From contig JANWXW010000074.1 in the NCBI GenBank assembly GCA_025057315.1, forward strand, positions 1 through 43,841: 43,841 nt of DNA, read 5' to 3'. A program made the position numbers and the translations under genes. Shown here piece after piece: positions 33,248 to 41,323 of this stretch (position 1 is its first letter; every line of letters begins with the position of its first letter). The stretch is from Myxococcota bacterium. GTDB lineage: Bacteria > Myxococcota_A > Polyangia > Palsa-1104 > JAEUJZ01. A model generated the notes under the pieces. That model did not search any database. It saw nothing but the letters and a program-made list of their open reading frames with translations, and was not told the origin of the DNA.

Positions 33248-34558
33248 ATGGCCAACGTCGTGATCGTCGGTGCCCAATGGGGCGATGAGGGCAAAGGTAA
33301 GGTCGTCGACCTCTACAGCGAGTTCGCGGACGTGGTGGTACGCTTCGGTGGTGGTGCCAATGCCGGCCACACCCTGGTGGTGGATGGGAAGAAGCTGATC
33401 ACCCACCTTATCCCCTCTGGGGTCCTGCATGGCCGTGGCAAGCGGTGCGTGCTGGGAGATGGCATGGTGATTGACCCGGCGACGCTGCTGCAAGAGCTGC
33501 GGGCACTTCAGGCGGAGTCGCTGTTGTGCGACGAGCGCGATCTGGTTATCGGCGACAGCGCCCATGTCATCCTGCCGCATCACAAAGAGATCGATCGTCT
33601 GCGCGAGGAGCGTGCGGGTGCGCTCGGCACAACGCGGCGCGGCATTGGGCCCTGCTATGAGGCGAAAATGGCGCGTCGCGGGGTGCGGATGCGAGATCTA
33701 TTGTACCCCGAGCGGCTTCACGAGCGAATTGCACGCCAGGTCGAGGACTGTGCGCCCCTGCTCCGCCAGCTCGGTGGCACCGTGCCAGATGTCGACGCGG
33801 TCACCCAAGAGTATGTGGAGTACGGACAGGCGCTTGCACCCTATATCCAGGATGCCAGCCGCGTGCTGCATGAGGAGATGAAACGGGGGCAGCACGTTCT
33901 GTTCGAAGGTGCACAGGGGGCCCTGCTGGACATCGACCATGGCACCTATCCTTTCGTCACCTCCTCGACAACCCTGGCCGGAGGTGCTTGTGCCAGTTGC
34001 GGCATCGGGCCCACGACCATCTCTTCGGTTATTGGCATTGCCAAGGCCTACACGACGCGGGTCGGAGCCGGGCCCTTTCCGACTGAACTGACAGGGGAGG
34101 CGGCGGCGCGTCTGCGTGAGGCGGGAGCCGAGTATGGCGCAACAACGGGACGTCCTCGCCGCTGCGGCTGGCTCGATGTGGCGGCGCTGCGTCTGGCGGT
34201 GCGCTGGAATGGGCTCAGCGGGCTGGCGTTGACCAAGCTCGATGTGCTGTCCTTTTTGCGCCGTATCAAGATTTGTGTCGGCTACCGCCTGGAGCCGGCA
34301 CCGGGCGGGTCTGGCGTGGCCGATGTGCGCGATGAGCTCCCCCTGGATCCCGACGAGCTCCAGCGGGCCGTGCCGGTTTATGAGGAGCTGGATGGCTGGG
34401 ATGTGGACCTGCGTGATGTACGCGATGTGGACGATCTCCCACCGGGGGCACGACGCTATGTGGGCCGTATCGAGGCGTTGCTTGGCATCGACTGCCACCT
34501 CATCTCGATCGGTCCGGCGAGGGCCGAAACCATCGTGATCAAAAATCCGTTCAGGTAG
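33248..34558 (+). CDS. purA: Adenylosuccinate synthetase
   Basis: 436 residues, full length. GTP-dependent ligase joining IMP and aspartate, the first committed step to AMP. Conserved motifs: QWGDEGKGK (P-loop-like), FGGGANAGHTL, LFEGAQGALLDIDHGTYPFV, GTTRRGIGPCYEAK, TELTG and TTGRPRRCGWLD. The start is ATG 33248. The region between the anti-sigma-like gene and purA holds only the hairpin above. No other purine gene is in the window. Confidence 0.98.
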   Translation: MANVVIVGAQWGDEGKGKVVDLYSEFADVVVRFGGGANAGHTLVVDGKKLITHLIPSGVLHGRGKRCVLGDGMVIDPATLLQELRALQAESLLCDERDLVIGDSAHVILPHHKEIDRLREERAGALGTTRRGIGPCYEAKMARRGVRMRDLLYPERLHERIARQVEDCAPLLRQLGGTVPDVDAVTQEYVEYGQALAPYIQDASRVLHEEMKRGQHVLFEGAQGALLDIDHGTYPFVTSSTTLAGGACASCGIGPTTISSVIGIAKAYTTRVGAGPFPTELTGEAAARLREAGAEYGATTGRPRRCGWLDVAALRLAVRWNGLSGLALTKLDVLSFLRRIKICVGYRLEPAPGGSGVADVRDELPLDPDELQRAVPVYEELDGWDVDLRDVRDVDDLPPGARRYVGRIEALLGIDCHLISIGPARAETIVIKNPFR

Positions 34559-34589
34559 GCCGATGGGTGCAACAGAGGGCACCTCGAGC

Positions 34590-34618
34590 TTGCGAGCAGC
34601 TAGGAGGGTACCTATAAT
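34590..34618 (+). promoter_or_regulatory. Strong sigma-70-type promoter
   Basis: TTGCGA (34590-34595), a 17-nt spacer and a perfect TATAAT (34613-34618). The start would be near 34625, giving a 45-nt leader before ATG 34670 with AGGGGA about 10 nt upstream. It drives the AgmX/GltJ-like gene. Confidence 0.7.
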
Positions 34619-34669
34619 CCATAGCTCGATGGCTGCCTCCCCAAGGGATAGATAGGGGATAATCTGCAC

Positions 34670-36367
34670 ATGAAAATCGTTTGCGAAAACTGCGGCACCA
34701 AATACTCGATCGCGGACGAAAAGGTCAGCGGGAAAGTATTCAAGCTGCGGTGCAAAAAGTGTAGCCATGTCATCGTGGTGCGCGGAACCACCGAGAGCGA
34801 GGCGGCGCATCAGGAGGCGCCAGCCCCAGCTGCACCCGGGCCAGCGTCGGAGCAGGCGAGCTCAGCCGGCCCGCCCCCCGATGCCGTCTGGCATTTGGTC
34901 ATCGATCGGGAGCAGGTCGGCCCGATGACCGCGGCCGAAGTTCGCAACAAATTTGCCAGCGGAGTCATCGACGGCGAGACCTACATCTGGCGCGAGGGGT
35001 TTGAGGACTGGGTGAAGCTGTCTTCCGTCGCGGAATTTCAGGATCTCGGCGGCGCGCAGCGCGGCAACGGCCAGGAGCAGACCACGCGCCGCTCGGACAG
35101 GGCGGACCTGTTCCGCGACGCTGGTCGGGACGAGGCACCAGCGCCCGGGGCGGACCTGTTCAACCCCCCCATGACCTCGTCGCCCACGGCCGCCACCATC
35201 GTGGCCAGCAGCCCAACATCGTCTGCCAGCGCCCCCTTGCGGTCCCAGCAGCCCCCAGGGGACCTTGTGAGCGCCAGCAGCGGTCCCTCTCCGGCGGTGG
35301 ACATCCGGTCGCTCACCGGAGCGCGCAACGAGAACTCCGTTCTCTTCTCGCTCAACAACCTGCAGGCGCTGGCCAGTGGGTCGAGTTCCAGCTCTTCCGG
35401 TGGGGCCGGTGCGCGACCCGGGTATGCAGACTCCCGGACCGAGGGGTCTGGCCTGATTGACATCCGCGCCATGGCAGCGCAGACGCTGTCGGCGAGCAGC
35501 AAATTCGGCACAGCCGGCAGCAAACCGGATGACCTGCCGATGGTCAACGAGGCGCCCCTGTTTTCTCCGGTGGCGCCAGCGATGTTGATGCCAATTCCCG
35601 AGCCGCCTGGCATGCCAAAGTGGGTCTGGGCGGTGGTCGGGGTCGGCGGTGTGATGTTCCTGGCGATGACGGCGGTCATCATCTGGGTGGTGCGCTCATC
35701 GCCGCCCCCAGCGCCGGCGCCACAGCCGACGGTCGTTGTGGCCAGTGGCCCTGGAGGCATGGCACAGCCAGGTTCTGCGCCGACAGGGCAGCCAGCCTCC
35801 CCCGGTCCGACCGCGACCGAGTCTGGGCCAGGCAAGCCCACTGCCAAGGACGAGGGGGCAGTGGCAGAGGCCGAGCGCAAGCGGCGTGCGCGGGAGGCGC
35901 GGGACAAGGAGCGCGAGAAGCCTTCGGCCCCTAAGGAGAAGGAGCCCATCGCCTCCACCACCCCAGTGGCTCCCGCCGTGGAGCCCCCTGCTGAGCGCCG
36001 GCAGCCCAAGCCCAAGCCCAAAGACGATCTCGATGCTCTGCTCGACAGCGCCACGGGAGGGCCGAGCGCCGCTCGTCCCAAGGTCGAGTCGGTGCGGAAG
36101 GATGCACCCGAGCAGCTCAGCATGGACGAGATCAAGAGCGTGCTCAAGGGGGTCAACGCCTCGGTGCAGTCCTGCAGTCAGGGCAACCCCGGGACGTTCA
36201 TTGTCAAGATGACCATCGGCCGCAACGGCCGCGTCACCGACGCTTCCGTCCCGGGCAAGGCCGGTGATCCCACTGCAGATTGCGTGGTGCGCGCTGTCAA
36301 GGCCGCTCGTTTCCCTGAATTCAGTGGTGATCCGCAGTCCCTGAGCTACCCCTTCATCCTGCGATAG
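34670..36367 (+). CDS. AgmX/GltJ-like protein: zinc ribbon, GYF, membrane helix, TonB-C
   Basis: 565 residues. An N-terminal MJ0042-type zinc ribbon has Cys5, Cys8, Cys28 and Cys31 (CENCG, CKKC). A GYF_2/DUF4339 domain spans about 74-118 (WHLVIDREQVGPMTAAEVRN). A long disordered stretch carries short conserved-looking motifs: NSVLFSLNNLQAL (222-234) and SGLIDIRAMA (260-269). One membrane helix is at 317-341; a Pro/Lys-rich periplasmic linker leads to an AgmX/TonB-C domain (NGRVTDASVPGKAGDPTADC). This is the architecture of Myxococcus xanthus AgmX/GltJ, a gliding-motor protein whose cytosolic domains bind the MglA/MglB polarity switch; paralogues exist in non-gliding deltaproteobacteria. No other glt genes are here, so motility is possible, not proven. 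Confidence 0.85.
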   Translation: MKIVCENCGTKYSIADEKVSGKVFKLRCKKCSHVIVVRGTTESEAAHQEAPAPAAPGPASEQASSAGPPPDAVWHLVIDREQVGPMTAAEVRNKFASGVIDGETYIWREGFEDWVKLSSVAEFQDLGGAQRGNGQEQTTRRSDRADLFRDAGRDEAPAPGADLFNPPMTSSPTAATIVASSPTSSASAPLRSQQPPGDLVSASSGPSPAVDIRSLTGARNENSVLFSLNNLQALASGSSSSSSGGAGARPGYADSRTEGSGLIDIRAMAAQTLSASSKFGTAGSKPDDLPMVNEAPLFSPVAPAMLMPIPEPPGMPKWVWAVVGVGGVMFLAMTAVIIWVVRSSPPPAPAPQPTVVVASGPGGMAQPGSAPTGQPASPGPTATESGPGKPTAKDEGAVAEAERKRRAREARDKEREKPSAPKEKEPIASTTPVAPAVEPPAERRQPKPKPKDDLDALLDSATGGPSAARPKVESVRKDAPEQLSMDEIKSVLKGVNASVQSCSQGNPGTFIVKMTIGRNGRVTDASVPGKAGDPTADCVVRAVKAARFPEFSGDPQSLSYPFILR

Positions 36368-37167
36368 CGGCGCCACGGCAGGAAGTGCAGAAACCCAGGC
36401 TCACACCGGATACCGACGAGTTGTCCCTTCATCCTACGATAGCGACGCCATCCCAACCCTGCCAGTGCGAGGAGCCCCATCAGGCCTGCCCCTGCCAGCA
36501 GGAGCAGACGATGCGGCACCAGCGAAGGCGGCGCCCGCTCGAGAAAGCGCACTGTGATCGAGCGGTCCGACAGCGACGACGACGGCGGACCATAGAAACG
36601 AAACGTCGTGATGCGCTGCGGCTGCTCCGGTCGCGGTGCTCCCTGACAGGACTCGATCAGCTCTATACCCGGCCCCGGCTCGACGAGGATTTCGATCTCA
36701 CCTGCCGGCGCAAGCCCGACGCGATCTTCATAGCGAAGCTCCTGCACCTGTCCAGATGCCACGCGCACCGAGGCAGATGTATCGACCGAAAGCGCGGCCG
36801 GGGCGACGGCATCGCCGGCAAGCCCGATCGTGGGCTCTGCAAAATGGAGCGCCACGGGCTGGCCGTTTGCCTCCAGCCGGAGTCCGGCCCTGGCCTCCCC
36901 TAGGAGCTGCCGCGCCAGGGCAGCCCCCTCGGCCTCACTGAGGCGTCCGTCGCCATCGCGATCGGCCCCCCGGCGCAGGTTGAACGCCGGGATGTCACCC
37001 ACCATGATGGTATAGGTGAGCCGCACCTGCCCACGTGGCATGAGCGCCAGCCTGCTGTATCGGTTCACCACGGAGAGGGTAAACTGCGGATGCCCTGGTG
37101 CCGGAGCCGCACCGCCAAGAATAACCAGGGCCATGGTCAGGGCAGCGCGCCATGAACAGGGCACCAT
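36346..37167 (-). CDS. Exported EF-hand membrane protein
   Basis: 273 residues from ATG 37167 (signal MVPCSWRAALTMALVILGGA); upstream ATGs at 37197 and 37215 are also open. One EF-hand-like loop, DRDGDGRLSEAEG, suggests calcium binding. A beta-rich domain follows, then a single membrane helix (RLLLLAGAGLMGLLALAGLG), so the bulk is periplasmic with a short basic tail. The tail contains WRRYRRMKG twice, 25 residues apart, owing to a 26-bp DNA repeat shared with the 3' end of the convergent AgmX/GltJ-like gene. The genes overlap by 22 bp. No enzyme motif is visible. Confidence 0.75.
   Translation of the reverse strand: MVPCSWRAALTMALVILGGAAPAPGHPQFTLSVVNRYSRLALMPRGQVRLTYTIMVGDIPAFNLRRGADRDGDGRLSEAEGAALARQLLGEARAGLRLEANGQPVALHFAEPTIGLAGDAVAPAALSVDTSASVRVASGQVQELRYEDRVGLAPAGEIEILVEPGPGIELIESCQGAPRPEQPQRITTFRFYGPPSSSLSDRSITVRFLERAPPSLVPHRLLLLAGAGLMGLLALAGLGWRRYRRMKGQLVGIRCEPGFLHFLPWRRYRRMKG
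36350..36450. repeat. 26-bp direct repeat, 75 bp apart, at a convergent junction
   Basis: Copies 36350-36375 and 36425-36450 match at 24 of 26 bases (CCCTTCATCCTRCGATAGCG then RCGCCA). On the plus strand both read PFILR-stop; the first is the true end of the AgmX/GltJ-like gene. On the minus strand both encode WRRYRRMKG of the EF-hand protein. Flanks of the copies do not match. Confidence 0.85.
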
Positions 37168-37298
37168 GCCGCGCAGGTAACACGAGGACTGCCCCATGGC
37201 AAGCACCCGGTGCATCCGCGCGCTCGCCGCCCTGGCTTATCGCGGGAAGCGCCTCTGGTTTCCGCGGCTCGCTGCAGGATGCATAGCTGGGGAAGCCA

Positions 37299-37327
37299 TT
37301 GCGACGGCTGCCGCCCCATCGTATGGT
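37299..37327 (+). promoter_or_regulatory. Predicted sigma-70 promoter for the RMD1 gene, leaderless
   Basis: TTGCGA (37299-37304), a 17-nt spacer and TATGGT (37322-37327). The same -35 (TTGCGA) and spacing occur at 34590. Eight bases separate the -10 from the GTG start, so the transcript begins at or next to the start codon. Confidence 0.6.
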
Positions 37328-37335
37328 AGGGCGCT

Positions 37336-38145
37336 GTGTCCATCCTTCCCGTGCACGCCGCTGGCTTTTCCGCCACCTTCCGCCTGCGCGAACTGTCTTC
37401 CGCCCTGCAAGGGGCTGACCTGACCATCGACAAGGACCTGATGCTGGCTCGCTTCCCTAGACGGGACGGGCTGGAACCGGTGGTGCTGGTCTTCGACTTT
37501 GGCGCTTTGGTCTGTGCGGGGCTCGACCCCGAGGAGCGAGAGCGTCTCATCAGCGCCGTGTCATCCCGCCTACCGCCAGAGCCCCACGCTCCCCTGACCG
37601 AAGACTTTCTCGTGGAGGTCCGCCCCGGCGCCCAGGTGGAGGTGCTCTTCGACCGGGTGGTGGTGCCCGAGGCCAACCTGCCCGTGCTGCGCATCGTCGG
37701 GCTGCTCCTGGCCCAGTCGGTGGCCCTGGACTACTATGAGGAAGATGTGCGCGACATCCTGGAGCGGACCGACGCGATCGTGACCTCCCTGCAGGCAACA
37801 GGACGTCTGCCCGGGCGGAGCCAGGACCTGGTCAGGTTCATCGGCTCGTGCATGGCCACGCGAAACGCCGTGATCGCCAAGCTGGCGCTGTTCGACAAGC
37901 CGGACCTAGCCTGGGAGCATCCCCAGATCGACCGGCTGTTCAATGGCCTCCGCCTCGAACTGGAGATCGCCGACCGGTACCGCGCGCTGGAGGCCAAGCT
38001 CCGAATGATCCAGGAAAACCTCGTCCTGCTGGCCGATTTGTCACAGCAGCGCAGCACGTGGCGGGTGGAGATGGCCATCGTGCTGCTTATTTTGTTCGAG
38101 GTCGGCATCATGCTGTGGCAAACGTGGCGCGGGGCAGCACACTAG
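37336..38145 (+). CDS. RMD1/DUF155-family protein
   Basis: 269 residues from GTG 37336. It matches the RMD1/RMND1/Sif2 family: VFDFGALVCAGLDPEERERL, DYYEEDVRDILERTDAI, LFDKPDLAWEHPQIDRLFNG, and the C-terminal helix VEMAIVLLILFEVGIMLWQT, which anchors it in a membrane. In eukaryotes RMND1 supports mitochondrial translation; the bacterial role is unknown. It is followed 2 bp later by the glycosyltransferase, so the two are probably co-transcribed. Confidence 0.88.
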   Translation: MSILPVHAAGFSATFRLRELSSALQGADLTIDKDLMLARFPRRDGLEPVVLVFDFGALVCAGLDPEERERLISAVSSRLPPEPHAPLTEDFLVEVRPGAQVEVLFDRVVVPEANLPVLRIVGLLLAQSVALDYYEEDVRDILERTDAIVTSLQATGRLPGRSQDLVRFIGSCMATRNAVIAKLALFDKPDLAWEHPQIDRLFNGLRLELEIADRYRALEAKLRMIQENLVLLADLSQQRSTWRVEMAIVLLILFEVGIMLWQTWRGAAH

Positions 38146-38147
38146 CG

Positions 38148-38858
38148 ATGGGTCGTCCGCCTCTGGTCGATGTGATCATCCCGGCGCTCGATGAAGAGCA
38201 GGCGCTGCCGCTGGTGCTGCGCGACTTGCGGGCGCAGCCATGGCCTCTGCGTCACATCGTGGTGGTCGACAACGGTTCGACAGATCGGACCGCAGAGGTG
38301 GCAGAGGCAGCCGGGGCAGTGGTCCTCAAGGAGCCACAGCGTGGCTATGGTGCTGCCTGCCTACGGGGTCTGCGTTTCCTGTCCCAGCTGTCGTTGCCCC
38401 CGGATGTCGTTGTGTTTCTGGACGGTGACTACTCCGACGACCCAGCCGAGGTCGCTTGGCTCCTGGATGCCATCGAGGCGGGCGCCGACCTGGCCATCGG
38501 CTCGCGGGTGCTCGGTCGGGCAGAGCCGGGGTCGCTCACACCCCAGCAGCGGATCGGCAACATCCTGGCCACCACGCTCATTCGGCTGGTCTACGGACAG
38601 CGCTACACCGACCTAGGGCCCATGCGGGCCATACGCTATCCGGCCCTGTGTGCCCTGGCCATGCGCGACACCGGATATGGCTGGACGGTGGAGATGCAGG
38701 TCAAGGCCGTACGTCTGGGCCTGCGGGTGGTCGAGGTCCCGGTATCCTACCGGCGGCGTCGCGGCGGGGCATCGAAGGTTTCGGGCACGCTGCGCGGCAC
38801 GCTGGGGGCAGGCTATAAGATTCTCTATACTGTTCTCCGCCACGCAACCGCCCGGTAG
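38148..38858 (+). CDS. Family 2 glycosyltransferase
   Basis: 236 residues from ATG 38148, 2 bp after the RMD1 stop. GT-A fold: VDVIIPALDEEQALPLVLRD, HIVVVDNGSTDRTAEVAEAA, then the metal-binding DGDYSDD and TGYGWTVEMQVKAVRLGL with VPVSYRRRRGGASKVSG, typical of DPM1/DolP-mannose-like GT2 enzymes. No C-terminal membrane helices. The acceptor is unknown. It is followed at 66 bp by the CBM9/DUF5916 gene. Confidence 0.92.
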   Translation: MGRPPLVDVIIPALDEEQALPLVLRDLRAQPWPLRHIVVVDNGSTDRTAEVAEAAGAVVLKEPQRGYGAACLRGLRFLSQLSLPPDVVVFLDGDYSDDPAEVAWLLDAIEAGADLAIGSRVLGRAEPGSLTPQQRIGNILATTLIRLVYGQRYTDLGPMRAIRYPALCALAMRDTGYGWTVEMQVKAVRLGLRVVEVPVSYRRRRGGASKVSGTLRGTLGAGYKILYTVLRHATAR

Positions 38859-38924
38859 ACCCCCGGCCTCGCCCATCATCGGTGGAACCGACCGGACGCA
38901 TTACAATGCGGCGCTCCTGGTTCC

Positions 38925-41147
38925 ATGAATCACTGCTGTCCACGGCGCCGCCTTGGGTGGACCGCCCTCGCGCTGATGCTGGCGCCCCTGTGCGCTCGCG
39001 CCGACGCCCGGCCCACGGCCCGTGCTTCCTTCACCCGAGTCCCCCCGCGCATCGACGGGCTGCTGGACGATGAGGCATGGCGCAACGCGACGCCCTACGG
39101 CGGCTTCGTCGAGCGCCGGCCGCTGCTTGGGGCCCGTCCGCCCGAGGAGACGACATTTTATGTACTATACGACACCGAGGCGCTCTACTTTGGCATCCGC
39201 TGCATCGACAGCGAGCCGAGCAAGGTCCGCGGCCGGTCGGTCCAGCGCGACAGCTTCGCTCTCTTTTCCGATGATGCCATCAGCATCAAGCTGGATCCGC
39301 TCGGCGACCGCCGCACCACGCTCGGCTTTGCTCTGTCGGCCTCTGGGGCTCAGCTGGACTACCGGGGCATCAACGAGTCCGAGTTCCGCGTCGAGTTCGA
39401 CGCCGTCTGGCAGGCTGCAGCGCGCCGCACCCCCTTTGGCTGGTCGGCCGAGTTGCGCATCCCGCTGTCCTCGCTTGGCATCGACCCCCGTGCGCCGCCG
39501 GCCCGCATTGGCCTCAACCTGAGCCGCGACCACAGCCGTCGCAACGCCACCTATGACTGGTCGCTGCTGCGGCCGCCCTTTGGCCCCATCGCCGCCAGCC
39601 TGTACGGCGATCTGCTGGGTCTGGACGAGCTGCCGCGGCACCTGTCCGGTCGCCCCCGGGCGCTGTCGGGCCTGAGCCTGGCCATTGTGCCCTACGCTCT
39701 GCTCGGCTTCCGCCTGCTGCCGCAGCACCCCCAGGATGTCGCCACTGCAGGCCTGGACGCTCGCCTGGACCGGGGCGAGGTGCTGAGCCTGCACCTGTCG
39801 CTCAACACCGACTTTGCCCAGGTGGACCTGGACGACCAGCGCATCAACCTGGGCCGCTTCGGGCTGTTTTTTCCCGAGAAACGGGACTTTTTTCTACGCG
39901 ACCTGGAGCTGTTCACGTTTGGACGGCCGCAGGAGGCTCAGCTTCTTCAGACGCGCCGCATTGGCCTGCGCGGCTTCGACGTGCTGCCGCTGCTGGACGG
40001 TCTGAAGCTGCTGGGGAGGCTGCGGCGCTGGCTGCGGCTGGGCCTGTTGCAGGCCGTCACCCTGCCTGCCGCCGGCACGCCCTACACGCTGTATCTGGTG
40101 GGACGGGCCCAGGCGGAGCTAGGCGGCGGCTCCAATCTGGGCGTGATGGTGACGCACCGGCAGTCCCTGCAGGATCGCGACGACCGCAACCTGGTCCTCG
40201 GCATGGATGGCGCCTGGCGCAGCACGGGCGGACTGCTCCTGCAGGCTTTTGCTCTGCTCAGTCTCACCGGTCCACGGGCCGCCCCGCCCGAGGAGGCCGC
40301 CGGAGGGGAGGGCAGGGGGGCCCATGCAGACCAGTTCGCCCCGGGGCTGGGCGCCGAGGCCAGCTTCCGCGGCCTGCTGCTGCGGCCCCAGCTCCGCTAC
40401 GCCTACTATCACCCGGCGCTGCGCGCTGACCTCGGCTTCTTCCGTCGCGTCGGCGTGCACGATGGCAGCGCTAGCCTGGCGATAGAGCCGCGCTTTCAGC
40501 GCCGTGGCGTGGAGCGGCTCAGCATCGCCGCCGGCGGTGGGGTCGTTGCCACTGCAGACGGCACGCAGCTGCTTGACTGGCACGCCGGCGCCCGCGCCGA
40601 CCTGCACTGGATCATGGGGTTTGCCCTGAGCATGAGCGGCGAGAGGGTAGAGGAAACCGTGCAGGCGCCCTTTTCGGTCGGTCCCATTCAGATCCGAGCG
40701 GGCCGCTATGGCATGAACCTGTTCCGCGCCGCAGGCTCTACCCCTGCGGTCTGGTCCGTCAGCGGGTCGGTGTCCACCGAGTACCGCGATTACTATGGTG
40801 GTCAGCTGCTCGGCCTCCAGCTCGGTCTGCAGACGCGGCCGCTGTCGCTGCTACGGGCCGAGGCCGGGGTGGAGCTGAGCCGGATCTGGTTTGCTGACCC
40901 TCGCGAAAGCCTCCATACCGGCGTTCTCAACGGGCGTGTGGCGCTCGGCTTCACCCCACAGCTGGGCCTCGACCTGTTTCTTGGCTGGAACAGCGTTGCC
41001 GACCTGGTTCGCCTACAGGGACGGCTGCGCTTCCGCTATGCCGAGGGCAGCGATCTCTTCGTGGTCTATCAGCACGATCTGTCGGCAGGCGGGACAAGCC
41101 GCTTTCAGACCTTGCTCGTCAAGGTCACCGTGCGCTGGCCGCAGTAG
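38925..41147 (+). CDS. Outer-membrane protein, CBM9-like plus DUF5916 barrel
   Basis: 740 residues from ATG 38925 with a signal peptide (LGWTALALMLAPLCARADA). Residues about 35-220 are a CBM9-like carbohydrate-binding domain (PPRIDGLLDDEAWRNATPY, TFYVLYDTEALYFGIRCIDS, GWSAELRIPLSSLGID). The remaining ~500 residues match DUF5916 (FGLFFPEKRDFFLRDLELF), a beta-barrel-like region ending in RFQTLLVKVTVRWPQ, whose terminal aromatic segment fits an outer-membrane barrel. Members are found with carbohydrate-handling genes, and a glycosyltransferase precedes it. TACAAT (38902-38907) is a possible -10. Confidence 0.85.
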   Translation: MNHCCPRRRLGWTALALMLAPLCARADARPTARASFTRVPPRIDGLLDDEAWRNATPYGGFVERRPLLGARPPEETTFYVLYDTEALYFGIRCIDSEPSKVRGRSVQRDSFALFSDDAISIKLDPLGDRRTTLGFALSASGAQLDYRGINESEFRVEFDAVWQAAARRTPFGWSAELRIPLSSLGIDPRAPPARIGLNLSRDHSRRNATYDWSLLRPPFGPIAASLYGDLLGLDELPRHLSGRPRALSGLSLAIVPYALLGFRLLPQHPQDVATAGLDARLDRGEVLSLHLSLNTDFAQVDLDDQRINLGRFGLFFPEKRDFFLRDLELFTFGRPQEAQLLQTRRIGLRGFDVLPLLDGLKLLGRLRRWLRLGLLQAVTLPAAGTPYTLYLVGRAQAELGGGSNLGVMVTHRQSLQDRDDRNLVLGMDGAWRSTGGLLLQAFALLSLTGPRAAPPEEAAGGEGRGAHADQFAPGLGAEASFRGLLLRPQLRYAYYHPALRADLGFFRRVGVHDGSASLAIEPRFQRRGVERLSIAAGGGVVATADGTQLLDWHAGARADLHWIMGFALSMSGERVEETVQAPFSVGPIQIRAGRYGMNLFRAAGSTPAVWSVSGSVSTEYRDYYGGQLLGLQLGLQTRPLSLLRAEAGVELSRIWFADPRESLHTGVLNGRVALGFTPQLGLDLFLGWNSVADLVRLQGRLRFRYAEGSDLFVVYQHDLSAGGTSRFQTLLVKVTVRWPQ

Positions 41148-41323
41148 CTTCGCCCTTCCCTTCGCCCTGGCCGTCCTCCTCCTTCCGCCCTACAGGGCTG
41201 CCAGGGCTGCATTTAATTTAAAGCAATAGCCACCGCGCTGCGAGGCGGGACAGCCTTTGCTCTGGCCTTCTTCCTTGCCGTGCTGCGTGGTCGGGTAGCG
41301 ACCGCAGGCTGGATGTGCTCGCG

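Noticed and set aside
34575..34595. A possible sigma-54 site (GGGCACCTCGAGCTTGC) before the AgmX/GltJ-like gene
   Set aside because: GG and GC are 12 nt apart instead of 10; the TTGCGA/TATAAT pair explains the region better.
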